Assembly: GCA_036927565.1 (NCBI GenBank)
Contig: JAYESD010000009.1
Location: forward strand, 24,767,601-24,831,600
DNA from: Tuctoria greenei
Taxonomy: Eukaryota; Streptophyta; Magnoliopsida; Poales; Poaceae
Reading direction: 5' to 3'
Length of the DNA stretch: 64,000 bases
This document shows positions 34,040 through 46,683 of the stretch, in pieces; position 1 is the stretch's first letter; every line of letters starts with the position of its first letter. The position numbers and the translations under genes were made by a program. The notes beneath the pieces were generated by a model. It saw only the letters and a list, made by a program, of their open reading frames with translations. It was not told where the DNA came from and searched no databases.

Positions 34040-34995
34040 GTGGTGAAAACAGGGTAGTGTTGGCTAACCTATTTCATGGGATGGCCAACGAGGACACTAG
34101 TGCTCAACTACAAGATTATTGAAGACATACCTCAACAAGTGTCCACTAGGCAACACCATTGCCTTTCGCGGAAGAATTTTAGCTTCGAGTAGGAACCAAA
34201 GTCATCCATCCCTAAGCTTGGGGGAGGCTCCAAGAGTTCTTCTTGGTTTGCCTCCACCATGGGGTGGATAGTTGGCTCCTCATCCAACATTCATGTCATG
34301 GGTTGGTCCATCAATCCATGACCACCTTTGTGTTGGAACTGAAGGAGTCCTATTCTCATTCATCATGGATGAGAATATGGTCTCTACTCAAGGGGTTGAT
34401 TTAAGAGTGCTCTATTTTCTTTAGCTTGGCATGCACACCACTTAACAAGGTGGACATGCTAGCTATAGAACTACACCTCCCATTGAAATATCATGATTTA
34501 TCAAGCCAATAGAGAAGTGTTTAGATGATATAAGACATGGATATTCACATGATTTGTGAAAATCCATGTCACATGGGCCACTTGGGAATCATTCCCCTAA
34601 GACTAATGGTGATTCTTCCTTCCAAGCACAACTCCATTGGCTATCACCATTAAGAAGGTCAAGGGTGGAATCAACATCACCCCTGTAATCAAGAAGGCTA
34701 TGGGGATTTAAAGGGATTTAAGTTCAACTAGCCTACCTTGAAGTATCTTGTCCATGGTGAAGCAAGAAATCAAGACAACATCCACATGAAGCCCTTAGCC
34801 AAGTACAAGAAAATTAAAGAGCATTCAAGATCCAATATGTCCCACAATTACTTGTCGGGATTCCTACCCATCGACCAAGCCCATGCAACCTAGGGCAAGT
34901 GACATTGTGGATGAAGCGTTTCTTGTTTGATTGTGGAGTCCACTTGTCATCATGCCCGATGAAGCTTTTGATCCATGATCAAAGTATGGGTTGAC
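34040..34995 (+). pseudogene. ATH-3 gag-protease relic
   Basis: No long frame remains. Pieces in shifting frames match ATH-2 gag in order: M-A-N-E-D near 34081, K-C-P-L-G-N-T near 34135, a Gag core near 34245-34300, a zinc-knuckle remnant near 34550-34620 (I-C-E-N-P-C...H-L-G-N), and the protease region ending C-P near 34955. The protease active site is not recognisable; a block matching LTR sequence (34908-34942) lies there. The same decayed structure occurs in ATH-4, so much of the decay probably predates these insertions. Confidence 0.6.
34908..34942 (+). repeat. 35-bp block shared with the LTR, inside protease relic
   Basis: It starts TGGATGAAGCG and ends GGAGTCCA. It matches the F-L-F-D-C-G part of the LTR ORF (for example 53707-53741, one mismatch) and is identical to 58824-58858 in ATH-4. 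Confidence 0.8.
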
Positions 34996-35257
34996 CTTAA
35001 AGAATATCAAGAAGGTCGAAGTGACACCCCTAGAGAAGGACAAGCCTCACCATGCTCATGATATAATATCTTCAAGAGGGAAAAGTCGTCACTACGTCAA
35101 CAAGTCTTCATCAAGATGAAAGAGAGGCTAGGGCCATCATGTGGCCCACATGTCCAACTAACATGCCAAAGGAAATTTGTCATGTCAATCGAGAGAAGTT
35201 GTCCACATCTTGAACTCCAGGATTGTACAACAAATCATCGCACTAAACAGGACGGAG

Positions 35258-35665
35258 GTAAGTCTAACTCATCGGACTTCAAACATTCGGTGAGTCCTTG
35301 CCAATAGGTTAATTGGTAGTTATCTCATATTTGCTTTCACAATTGCATATTTGAGTTTCCCTTCAATATTTGCATTTGCATTTAGCATGTTTGAATTTTC
35401 ACACTTGCATGTTGGAAAGTTAAATTTCCAACCATCATAAAACTAAAATTTTGAATTAGGAAATAAATTTATTTGGATATGAACCTTGGGCGTAACCACA
35501 TGAATTCGTCTTCCTAATCCAAAGCAAAAATATTTCCCTTAAATATCCATTGCATTTGCAAGTTTTTTCGAGTTGGGCAAAGCAATTTGACAAAGGGTAC
35601 AATATGCTTTTGAGCTAACGTAACCCGTTTTCGAGTTATTTTGTTTGTTCTTGATTTTAGTGCAG
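35258..35665 (+). other. ATH-3 possible intron before env-position ORF
   Basis: GAG|GTAAGT at 35255-35263 is a consensus 5' splice site and TTTTAGTGCAG at 35655-35665 a plausible 3' site, just upstream of the env-position relic. A second candidate donor, TCGGTGAGTCC, is at 35287-35297. This would give a spliced RNA for the downstream ORF. It is inference only. Confidence 0.35.
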
Positions 35666-36900
35666 CCAAGACAAAATTTTCAAAGAGGTTGGAAGGCTCC
35701 ATCAAACACATATCCCTCCATCGATCTCATTTTGAGTTCATGGTGGAGGAATGTTCAAGAAGGTGGTCCAATGAAGGAACAAGATGAAGCCCATTCAACT
35801 CCAACCTCAACTTGGCAGAAGGCATTGAACATGAAGGCTACACCAAAATTCATGGTCATGAATTTATCACACAACGACCTTCAACTTGGACTGCTCTTTA
35901 ATTGAGGTACAAGTTTAAAATTTTCTGTCATTGGAATTACATTAGGATTGAATGATTTTTGCTTACATTGGTAAAGAAGGTTTACACCTTCACATCATTC
36001 GATTCTTATGCATCCTCACGAGAGTAAGTGCTGGCATTACTCTTTTTGGTTCTTCAGAAAGGAATGTCACCTTACTTTGGAAGAAATTTAAACATGTACC
36101 TAAAATTTCATAAGCATTGCTAAAATTGACTTAGACATTTTTCTGCCTAGGTAATGCTTATGGAATGACTTAATGGTTGAATTGGTATGTAGCAACCTAG
36201 GAATAGTGATGTCCATAATTTTGATTTGAAACTCATTCTTGCATTGATCACTAAATTTCAAATTCCTAGGAAAGAAATAAAAAAATTTTATGAGGATAAA
36301 ATTGAGAATCTTGTTTGCCATGACCCAAATGATAAATATTGCTCTTGTAAAAAAACTATGATGGTTAGAAATTTTACAAGATGAAGGGATCCATATAGTG
36401 TATTTATATCACTTACATTGCTATGAGTAAGAGCTTCAAAAAATGTTCAACTTGATTTATCTATAAATCCCCACTCCTAGCAATGATTCATACATTGTTC
36501 ATGGATACACTAGAAATTGGACCCAATGCATCTTTGGTCTTGTTCTTTCCCATGCATACAAATGAAGATTCGGTTACCTAACCCGAAAATTCATTTGTAC
36601 AAGTATCGGGAGCTAATCATCCCTCTCTATCATAGAGAGGAAGTTTGCAGGAGTAAAATAACTATGCAGGCATTCAAAGATCCGATTGCTGGAAACCCTA
36701 AGAGGATTCCATGTCAATATCTCTTGTCCAAGGGGTAAATTAGGATGGTTGCTACCTATCAGAAGTTAAGCCCGAAGGACAACTATAACTATACGAGGCC
36801 AGAGATTTGACATGGAACCACTCCGTGAGCGACCAATGGAATGCTACAAATATGTGAGAGCATTATGCTCTCAACTATTCTAAGCACTTATTCAAGCTCA
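35666..36900 (+). pseudogene. ATH-3 env-position ORF relic
   Basis: Short frames in shifting phase match the ATH-1/ATH-2 ORF in order: the K-R-L start region near 35685, a region equivalent to F-L-C-T-L near 36000, and the conserved nucleotide block TTCGGTTACCTAACCCG near 36570 followed by CATTTGTACAA. Many stops. The C-terminal half is replaced by ~80-bp repeats. It is not able to make protein. Confidence 0.5.
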
Positions 36901-36919
36901 AGGGAATTGCCACCATCAT

Positions 36920-37146
36920 TGGGTGTAAGTTATTCCTTTGAGGCTAAAAGGTATGATGCACCTTAATCAAGGAATGACAAGATCACATTCAATGTATATT
37001 GGGTGCAAGTTGTTCCTATGTGGCCCGAAGGTATTTTATACCTTAGCCATGGAACAATGGATCACACTCAACCCATGTTGAGTGCACGTCATCCCTTTGT
37101 GGTTATAGGTATGTTGTACCTTAGCCAAGGAATAACGGATCGTACT
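36920..37146 (+). repeat. ~80-bp hairpin repeats, ATH-3 (left of TAT-2)
   Basis: Units begin at 36920, 37000 and 37079 (TGGGTGYAAG or TGAGTGCACG) and continue after TAT-2 at 51240, 51315 and 51397. Each unit carries GTGGC..AAGGTA and TACCTTAGCCA arms that can pair. Confidence 0.75.
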
Positions 37147-38189
37147 TGTCGAAGGGTCAATGCGACACTTCCCCTGGATCTGCTAAGGAGCAGCCCGTGG
37201 AGGTTCTTGTTCGGCAGGGCTTAGGCCTCAAACTAGTGTTCTAGCGGAGGAGTATGAGACAATTGTTTTTACGTGGTTCGGGCCGCAAGGAGCGTAACAC
37301 CCTACTCCACGGTGGATGGTTTTGCTTGGTGAGTGTGTATGCATATGTGTGTGTATCGAGTATTCTGAGTTTGGTCCTTGTATCGATGGCAGTCCGGGCC
37401 TTTTGTAGTTAAGGTTGGATGCCTTACAAGTAGGGTCTCAGGGCCCGACAGGTGAACCCAGTGCGATCTTATCCTAAAAGATCTAAGGCTTCTTCTGCAA
37501 GCTTGCTCTGACCGCAGACTTGAGTACTCGCCGTCTTGACGCCTGGGTCGTTAGTAGCCCATGCGCTGTTGCAAACATTGGCAGGGAATGTCCCATCCAA
37601 CTATCTCTAGCACCGTAAGCTACCCACTTGGAAGAGCTGGATAGGCTTGCAGCGCCTTCACTATGATGCGATTAGTCTCAGTGGTACCTAATATTAGGCG
37701 TGCACTGCACCATGCGTCTGGGGAAGCCGCGCATCTTCAAGGATTGATGGAGACAAGGCACACTGCCCTCTTAACTCTCCTACTATCTGCTCAGGGCAAG
37801 TGGACTCACCATGCGGCCAGCGGGGAGCTCTCCGCCATGGTGGAGGCCGCACCCGTCTTGTGGGCCACGTGTCAACCTAGGAGCTCACCTTCGTTGGGGG
37901 GGCTAGGTCCTGACTTTGTGGGCCACGTGGCAGCTTGGTAGCTCACCCCTGCGGAGGAGGTCGGGTCTCGTCCTGCTGGACACATGGCCACCTGGGAGCT
38001 TGTTGTCAAGGTGGAGCTGAGCTCTCCCCTTTTGGATGTCTCGTGGGCACCCCAATCTTCTCACCTAAGGTTGGCAGGTCTAGGTTTTTTGAATATGTGG
38101 CGCCCTCGGACCCTGTCCCTGTTGGGAGGTGAGGCACCTTGGCGGCTCTAGCTTGTGCGCGAGGGTACCCGGTCTGCTGGGTACCGATA
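37147..38189 (-). repeat. TAT-2 3' LTR (its own orientation)
   Basis: On the plus strand it reads TGTCGAAGGG...GTACCGATA. Three CACGTG/CACATGG boxes lie about 57-59 bp apart (37863, 37922, 37979). The GCGTAACACCCTACTCCAC segment near 37293 matches other TAT LTRs read backwards. Confidence 0.93.
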
Positions 38190-38207
38190 GTGGCCCCTGG
38201 GTCCACC
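38190..38207 (-). other. TAT-2 polypurine tract
   Basis: The complement reads GGTGGACCCAGGGGCCAC immediately before the LTR, similar to the TAT-1 tract. Confidence 0.7.
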
Positions 38208-38701
38208 TTGGGGTGAGGCAACGAGCCCGAGGGTGGGCCCTTATGCTATTTTCCCGCGCAGTCTTTTAATTTTGTCTTGATGAGTCAAAGCGGTGCGATC
38301 TTCTGCTGCTGCAACCACGCGTCCCTCTTTGGTTGAGGGGTCGTGGCGACGGGATCCTTGCTCGCCGCGACGTTATCACGACGGTTCCCCAGGTGCCTGT
38401 TGCACTTCTGCTGCCTTCACTTCCGTCTTTATGGGAACCGCCGGGTTGCCTTCTCTAGCGGAGAACAGCCCGGGCCGACTTTTCTGACGGGGGACCTGGG
38501 CCCGCTCGTCATGGACACCGTGTTACAAGCCATTGATTTGGAGCCTACTCAAATTTGCATGGTGCACCCAAATGCCACTAGGGTGCCTTAAAAAAGGTAC
38601 CTTTGTGGGTAATGGAATTTCCTTTCTTCTGCACGCCCCAAGCATTCGAGCCTTCGACTCCCTCCTTGCGTGTCTGCCCATTCTTGAGGTTCTCAACCCC
38701 C

Positions 38702-41311
38702 TGCTCCAATGGACTCAGCTTTGCCTCCTTCCCTGATGGAGGATGTCTCACCCGTGAGGCGGCTTTTTGGCTGGGAGGACAAGGAATGAAGGGATCTGAT
38801 CCGTCCCGGATCCTTGCCACTAGAGTACGGGGAGAAGGAGATCATCTTCTTCCAAGCGTAAGCATACTCTGGGTTCGTCCCTCTTGTTTCCTCCTTCCTG
38901 GTGACAATCCTAGAAGTCCTTGAGCTTCAGCTCCATCATCTGTCACCATACTTTCTTGTGGTGGCAGCAGTGTCCTCGCATTTCTGCGAGATGTTCGTCG
39001 GGGTGTGCCCATGCGTGTCGGTGTTATGCCAGTTCTTCGTTCTAAGGCGAACTGGTTAGAAGAGCAAAGCCAACTTCCTCGGCGGCTTCTGCTTCCAGCA
39101 TCGGGCCAACAACCCCTTTAAGTACATTACTCCACTCTCCCCGACGAAGTGGCTCGGCTGGAGGAGTGACTGGGTGGGCCGATGCCCATGATCGCATGGT
39201 CTTGCCCACCGGGTGGCCGACAATTATGAAGGTAGCCTGGGAGGAACGCCCGAAGCATGAGGCGATGTACAAGCTGGTGATGGAGAAGATTTGATTCCTT
39301 GCGAAGCACGGCCTGTCGGAGTTCTAGGTGATGGCCGACTTCGTTCGCCACTGTCTAGTCCCTCTCCAGCACCGTTGCCACCCAGCATGGCTCTACTTCG
39401 GACTTCAATATGGTACCAGGTTGCTGAGGGGTCGCAACACGGAGACGACCCCGCAGGAGGTGTTTGAAGCAATGTACAAGGTGTGCGACTACCTGCTGTC
39501 GGGCGACGTCTTGAACCTACCGCAGGCTTGCCCACCGCTTTTCACGGATCGAAACCTTCAGACTAAGGTTCTGAAGGAGATGCCCAACTTGGACGCGATT
39601 GGTCTTGCGCCACGGCAGGTTGGCGATGAGAGCTGGGTCCTGGCCATCGTTGACTCTTTGGAGGAGTCCGCACCTTCATCATGCTCCAAAGCCTCCAGGG
39701 CGGAGGAGGTGCCCGCTACTGCTGGGAAAGGCAAGGCGCTGGTCCCCAACATAGGTAAGGGGAAGGCACCGGTCCCCGACGTAGGCAAAGGGAAGGCCCT
39801 GGTGGTCGAGGTCGTGAAAGAGAAACGCCCTCGGTCACCGCCGAGGGTGCTGCCACAGGTGGCCTTCGCTCCAAGTCAGCGTCCACCGGCGCACCCCTCT
39901 CCAATACCTGGCGTCGGTGATTCTTCGAGGGGAGGTTCGGTCAATCAAGCAGTGGCTCCACCGCCGTCGGTGGTCAGTATGTCATCCAGCATCCCCATCG
40001 CCTGCATGGTCCAGGGAGCTGTAGGGGACTTCAGAAGCATCACACCTACATCGCCTCAGGCAAAGAGGCCTCGAGCCAACATCGTCGGCAGCTCGGGAGG
40101 TGGCTCTATCAGGGTTGGTGGAAGCACACCGGCGTAGTGCGGCGGCACTGCTGGTGGTTTTGGCGGTGGCCCTGTCGGGATGGCATCACCTATCACGCCA
40201 TTGCTAGGTCCCGCGGCTTCAGGGTCTCCGAAAGTGGAGGCTCGCTAGAGCTTCCGGGGACGTCGATAAGGCATTCTTGCCACGCTTGCTCTACTGTCTC
40301 GCTTGCCTATGTTGATTGGCCAGGGTTTTATCTTGATTTGCAGGGTTACGTCAGCTGTTGCGAGGCCCCTACCACTGGGGGTAGTGCCCAGAAGTGCTTT
40401 GAAGGCAGCCGGGGATGCTACGGTAGTGCTGGCGGGGTAGCCTGCCAAGCTTGTTCAAAGGAGTGATGCTCCGGCGACTATGTCCAGCGTGGGTAGTGGA
40501 GCACCTCCGGCTATCACGCAAGAGGCACCTCCGGCCGTCGTGGCATAGGACATGTTGGAGCCATCTCCAGGGGCTGAGGGTCTGACCTCCATGGCCGCTG
40601 ATTTGGCAGGCGGCTCTTTGAGTGGTGGTGGCCCTGCTGTGTCAGGTGGCATTGCAACTTCTGCTCATACTCCGGGGGCAAGATCCTCAGTGCTGGTGGC
40701 CTCGCCTTCACTGCTACGGGAGGGAGGGGTCCCCAAGATGACCACCGGACGGCGTTCCCTGACTTCAGCGCAGCCGAAGCGGCTTTCTGACGTCATGGAC
40801 TTGACGCAATCCAACATCGTTCAGGTGCAATCCAACCTCCGCTGGGTGCAAGAGGCTCTTGCTTCGGAGTGGGAGAAGTTGCGTCGCACAAGAGGTCGCA
40901 GCGCAGGCGATGATGGCCTGGGCTGAAGCCGACCGGGACAGACTACAGTCCCGCCTCGAAGACCTCGAGCCTCAGGAGAGTAATTCTCCGCGGGATCGGG
41001 CGCAACACCTAGCTGAGTGTCAGGAACTCCTCCTGCACGATCTTGACGTTCATGCCCGGGAGCAGGCAGCAGAGCGCCGTGGTCGGGAGCCTGATCTGCG
41101 GGAGCATCAGCTGGATCTGCGTTTGGAAGACGAGGGTAGGGCGGCAACGGAGACGGTAGCATCCCATGTCTTGGTGTGCTAATGGAGTTGGTACCATGAT
41201 CTGCCACTGGAGCCAGTTGTTGAATGCCCTGTTGAGGAACGCGAGGCGACAGTAGTAGCGGAGGTTAAGGAAGCCGCCCAACATGTCATAGCGCAGTTCT
41301 GTCGGGGCTGA
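38702..41311 (+). pseudogene. TAT-2 antisense-type ORF (putative gypsy-type transposon domain)
   Basis: It lies opposite to TAT-2 gag, as in TAT-1. The N-terminal domain runs in shifting frames from 38709: R-R-L-F-G-W, then A-Y-S-G-F-V-P-L-V-S-S-F, then L-E-L-Q-L-H-H-L-S-P, then C-E-M-F-V-G-V-C-P-C (to about 39010), then F-K-Y-I-T-P-L-S near 39117. The frame 39328-40137 has the conserved LPQACPPLF segment near 39517 and a Pro/Lys-rich tail with G-K-G-K-A repeats. The last part (40550-41300) is Ala/Ser-rich and then coiled coil. Stops and frameshifts near 38790, 39055, 39225, 40137 and 40923 break it. Function unknown. Confidence 0.78.
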
Positions 41312-41623
41312 GGTTGGTTGCTTGTTTTTTGTATTTGGGGTTCACTCTCCCTTGTAACGAATTCCTTAATGAATTTGAACTTGTGTTTGGATTCCTGTGT
41401 TGTCTTTGTGCTTTTCAACTGTTGTTCTTATCCCTTGGCTACATAGGGATTTGCAAAACCTTTGTTGAGCTCGTTGTCTTCTTAGGACTGGTATTTTGCA
41501 CAATTGACATGGCCAAAGTGTCGTCCCTTGACTTTCTGCATGTGGATCCCCTTAGAGGCCCCTAGGTAGATGTGGTTAGTTGCCTAAGAACATCTACCAC
41601 TTGACCGCAAAATTTCTTGTACT
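41312..41623 (+). other. TAT-2 spacer before the tandem array
   Basis: No ORF is supported. It is T-rich, with no relation to the array unit that I can see. Confidence 0.5.
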
Positions 41624-44600
41624 GGCCCCATGGGAGATGCTTCGGTGTCGTCCACTATCTTTATGTGGATGTTGACGGCTGGCCCCTTTGGAGGTGCTGG
41701 AGCTGGATGCTCCGGCGTCGTCTCCCATCTTCGTGTAGACATCGACGGCAGGCCCCTTGCGAGGTGCCGGAGCTGGATGCTCCGGCATCGTCCACAATCT
41801 TCATCTAGACGTCGACGGCAGACCCCTTTAGAGGTGCCGGAGCTGGATGCTCTGGCGTCGTCCACGATCTTCGTGTAGACGTCGATGGCACGCCCCTTGG
41901 GAGGTGCCGGAGCTGGATGCTCTGGCGTCGTCTACCATCTTCGTAATGACGTCGACGGTACGCCCCTTGGGCGGTGCTAGAGCTGGATGCTCTGGCGTCG
42001 TCCACCATCGTCGTAGAGACATCGACGGCAGACCCTTATCTGCACTTGGTGCTGTTATTGACGTTCTGGGACATCGACGACAGACCCCTTGTGAGGTGCC
42101 GGAGGTGGATGCTTCAGCATCGTCCACCATCTTCGTATAGACATCGACGGCAGGCCCCTTGGGTGGTGCCAGAGCTGGATGCTCCGACGTCGTCCACCAT
42201 TGTTGTAGAGACGTCGACGGCAGGTGCCTAGTTTACAGGCCATCACATGGGAACCTTATTAGCAACAAGAGCAGGGCATGAGAGTTTACTCACTTATTCG
42301 CGATTGGTGCTATCGTTGACATTCTGGGATGTTGATGGCAGGCCCCTTGTTAGGTGCCAGAGCTGGGTGCTCCAGCATTGTCCACCATCTTCGTGTAGAC
42401 ATCGACGGCAGGCCCCTTGGGAGGTGCTTGAGCTCGATGCTCCAGCGTCGTCCACCATCTTTGTGTAGACGTCGACGGCAGGCCCCTTGGGAGGTGCCGG
42501 AGCTGGATGCTTCAGCGTCGTCCACCATCTTCGTATAGATGTCGACGGCAAGCCCCTTGGGTGGTGCCGGAGCTGGATGCTCCGGCGTTGTCTACCATCA
42601 TCATAGAGACGTTGATGGCAGGCCCCTAGTTTATAGTCCATCGCAAGGGAATTTTATTAGCAACAACAGCAGGGCAGGAGAGTTTACTCACTTATCTGCG
42701 CTTGGTGTTGTCGCTGACATTCTGGGGCGTCGACGACAGGCCCCTTGTAAGGTGCCAAAGATGGGTGCTTCAGCGTCGTCCACCATCTTTATGTAGACGT
42801 CGACGACAGGCCCCTTGGGAGGTGCCGGAGCTGGATGATTCGGCGTCGTCCAGCATCATCGTAGAGATGTCGACGGTAGGCCCCTTGGGAGGTGCTAGAG
42901 CTCGATGCTCTGGCGTCGTCCACCATCTTCGTGTAGACGTCGACGGCAGGCCCCTTGGGAGGTGCGGAGCTGGATGCTCCGGCGTCGTCCACCATCTTCG
43001 TGTAGACATTGACGGCAGGCCCCTTGGGTGGTGCCGGAGCTGGATGCTCCGGCGTAGTCCACCATCGTCGTAGAGACACCGACGGCAGGCCCCTTTGGAG
43101 GTACCGATGCTGGATGCTCCGGCGTTGTTCACCATCGTCGTAGAGATGTCGACGGCAGACCCCTAGTTTACAGGCCATCGCAAGGGAACCTTATTAGCGA
43201 TAAGATCGTGGCAGTAGAGTTCCCTCATTTATCCACGCTTGGTGCTGTCGTTGACGTTCTGGGACGTCGACGGCAGGCCCCTTGTGAGGTGTCAGAGCTG
43301 GATGCTCCGACATCATCCACCATCTTTGTATAGATGTCGACGGCAGGCCCCTTGGGTGGCGCCGGAGCTGGATGCTCCAGCGTCGTCCACCATCGTCGTA
43401 GAGACGTCGACGACAGACCCCTGGTTCACAGGCCATCGCAAGGGAAACTTATTAGCAACAAGAGCAGGCCAGTAGAGTTTACTCACTTATCCATGCTTGG
43501 TGTTGTCATTGATGTTCTGGGACGTTGACGGCAGGCCCCTTGTGAGGTGCCGAAGTTGGGTGCTCCATCGTCATCCACCATCTTCGTGTAAACATCGATG
43601 ATAGGCCACTTGGAAGGTGCTGGAGGTGGATGCTCTGGCGTCGTCCACCATCGTCATAGAGACGTCGACGGCAGGCCCCTGGTTTACAGGCCATCACAAG
43701 GGAACCTTATTAGCAACAAGAGCGGGGCAGGAGAGTTTACTCACTTATCCGCGCTTGGTGCTATCGTTGACATTCTGGGACGTCGACGGCAGGCCCCTTG
43801 TGAGGTGCCGGAGTCGGGTGCTCCAGCGTCGTCCACCATCTTCATGTAGACGTCGACGGTAGGCCCCTTGGGAGGTGCCGGAGCTCGATGCTCCAGCGTC
43901 GTCCACCATATTCATGTAGACATTGGCGGCAGGCCCGTTGGGAGGTGCTAGAGCTGGATGCTCCAGTGTCGTCCACCATCTTCGTATAGACATCGACGAC
44001 AGGCCCCTTGGGTGGTGACGGAGTTGGATGCTGCAGCATCGTTCACCATCATCGTAGAGACATCGACAGCAGGCCCCTGGTTTACAGGCCATCGCAGGAA
44101 ACTTTATTAGCAACAAGAGCAGGGAAAGAGAGTTTACTCACTTATCCGTGCTTGGTGCTGTCGTTGACGTTTGGACACGTCGACGGCAGGCCCCTTGTGA
44201 AGTGCTAGAGCTGGATTCTCTGGCATTGTCCACCATCATCGTTGAAACATCGACGACAGGCCCCTTGGGAGGTGTCAAAGCTCGATGCTCCGGCGTCGCC
44301 CACCATCTTCGTGTAGACATCAATGGCAGGCCCCTTGGGAGGAGCTGGAGTTGGATGCTCCGGCATCGTCCACCATCTTCGTGTAGACGTCGAAGGCAGG
44401 CCCCTTGGGTGGTGCCGGAGCTTGATGCTCTGGCGTCATCCACCATTGTCGTAAAGACACTGACGGCATGCCCCTTGGGAGTTGCTAGAGTTGGATGCTT
44501 CGGCGTCATTCACCATCATCGTAGAGACATCGACGGCAGGCCCCTGGTTTACAGACCATCGCAAGGGAACTTTATTAGCGATAAGAGCAGGCCGGAGGGT

Positions 44601-46683
44601 TTCCTCACTTATCTGTGCTTGGTGCTGTTGTTGACGTTCTGGGACGTCGACGGCAGGCCCCTTGTGAGGTGCCGGAGCTGGATGCTCCGGTGTCGTCCAC
44701 CATCTTCGTATAGATGTTGACGGCAGGCCCCTTGGCTGGTGTCGGAGCTGGATGCTCCGGCATCGTCCACCATCATCATAGAGATGTTGATGGCAGGCCC
44801 CTGGTTTACAGGCCATCGCAAGGGAACCTTATTAGCAACAAGAGCGGTGCAGGAGAGTTTACTCACTTACCCGCGCTTGGTGCTGTCGTTGACTTTCTTG
44901 GACGTCGACGGCATGCCCCTTGTGAGGTGCCAGAGCTGGGTGCTCCAGCGTCGTCCACCATCTTCGTGTAGACGTCGACGACAGGCCCCTTGGGAGGTGA
45001 CAGAGCTGGATGCTCCGACATCGTCCACCATCGTCATAGAGATGTCGACGACATGCCCACAGTTTACAGGCCATCGCAAGGGAACCTTATTAGCAACAAG
45101 AGCAGGGCAGGTGAGTTTACTCACTTATCAGCGCTTGGTGTTGTCGTTGACATTCTGGGACGTCGACGGCATGCCCTTTGTGAGGTCCCAGAGCTGGGTG
45201 CTCCAGCGTCATCCACAATCTTCGTGTATACATCGATGGCAGACCCCTTGGGAGGTGCCGGAGCTCGATGCTCCAGCGTCGTCCACCATCTTCGTGTAGA
45301 CGTCGACGGCAGGACCCTTGGGAGGTGCCAGAGCTAGATGCTCCGACGTCGTTCACCATCATTGCAGAGATGTCGATGGCAGACCCCTTGGGAGGTGCCG
45401 GAGCAAGATGCTCCGGCATCGTCCACCATTGTCGTAGACACGTCAACAGCAGGCCCCTTGGGAGGTGCCGGAGCTCGATGCTCCGGCATCGTTCACCATA
45501 TTTGTGTAGACATCGACGATAGGCCCTTTGGGAGGTGCCGAAGCTGGACGCTCTAGCGTCGTCCACCATCTTCATGTAGACGTCGATGGAAGGCCCCTTG
45601 GGTGGTGTCGGAGCTGGATGCTCCGGCGTCGTTCGCCATCGTCGTAGAGATGCCGACTGCAGGCACCTTGGGAGGTGCCAGAGCTAGATGTTCTAGCGTT
45701 GTTCACTATCGTCATAGAGACGTCGACGGTAGGCCTCTGATTTATAGGCCATCGCATGGGAACCTTCTTAGTGATAAGAGCGGGGCAGGAGAGTTTCCTC
45801 ACGTATCTGCGCTTGGTGCTGTCATTGATGTTCTGGGACATGGACGGCAGGCCCCTTGTGAGGTGCCGGATCTGGATGCTCTGGCGTCATCCACCAACTT
45901 CGTATAAATGTAGACGGCAGGCCCCTTGGATGGTGTCGGAGTTGGATGCTCTGGTGTCATCCACCGTCATCGTAGAGACGTCGAAGGCAGGCCCCTGGTT
46001 CACAGGCCATCACAAGGGAACCCTATTAGCAACAAGAGCGGGGCAAGAGAGTTTACTCACTTATCCACACTTGGTGCTATCATTGATGTTCTGGGACATC
46101 GACTGTAGGCCCCTTGTGAGGTGCCAGAGTTGGGTGCTCCAGTGTCGTCCACCATCTTTGTGTAGACGTCGACGACAGGCCCCTTGGGAGGTGCCGAAGC
46201 TGGATGCTCCAGCGTCATCCACCATCATCAAAGAGACGTCGACGGCAGGACCCTTGGGAGGTGCTGGAGATCGATGCTCCAGCGTCGTCCACCATCTTTG
46301 TGTAGACGTCGATGGCAGGCCCCTTGTGAGGTGCTGGAGCTGGATGCTCCGGTGTCATCCACCATCTTCGTGTAGACGTCTACGGTAGGCCCCTTGGGTG
46401 GTGCCTAAGATGGATGCTCCAGCGTCATTCACCATCGTCATAGAGACGTCGATGGCGGGCCCCTGGTTTATAGGCCATCACAAGGGAACCTTATTAGCGA
46501 CAAGAGCGGGGTAGGAGAGTTTACTCACTTATCCGCGCTTGGTGTTGTAGTTGACATTCTGGGATGCCGATGGCAGACCCCTTGTGAGGTGCTAGAGCTG
46601 GATGCTCCAGCGTCGTCCACCTTCTTCGTGTAGAACTCGACGGCAAGCCCCTTTGGAGGTGCCAGGGCTGGATGCTCCAACGT
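41624..46683 (-). repeat. 70-bp tandem array with 118-bp spacers
   Basis: The basic unit is 70 bp, with exact steps at 41691, 41761, 41831, 41901 and 41971. A different block of about 118 bp, beginning GTTTACAGGCCATCGCAAGG and ending in TTCTGGGACGTCGACGG, recurs 12 times (42231, 42629, 43166, 43424, 43682, 44080, 44547, 44804, 45062, 45740, 45998, 46466). The distances equal 118 plus 2, 4, 5, 6 or 8 times 70, within 1 bp. Since 70 is not a multiple of 3, the long ORFs through it on both strands are incidental. It occupies the place where polymerase should be. Confidence 0.95.

Noticed and set aside
39224..39535. Minus-strand ORF opposite the TAT-2 antisense-type ORF
   Set aside because: A shadow of the plus-strand frame with no family resemblance.
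41584..46388. Many long ORFs on both strands through the 70-bp array (for example 44148-44720 and 45756-46388)
   Set aside because: The unit length is not a multiple of three, so each frame reads the repeat in rotating phase. They are open because the unit lacks stops, and no frame is favoured.
41624..46683. CRISPR-like array
   Set aside because: Units are contiguous and similar throughout with no unique spacers, and the setting is a plant retrotransposon.
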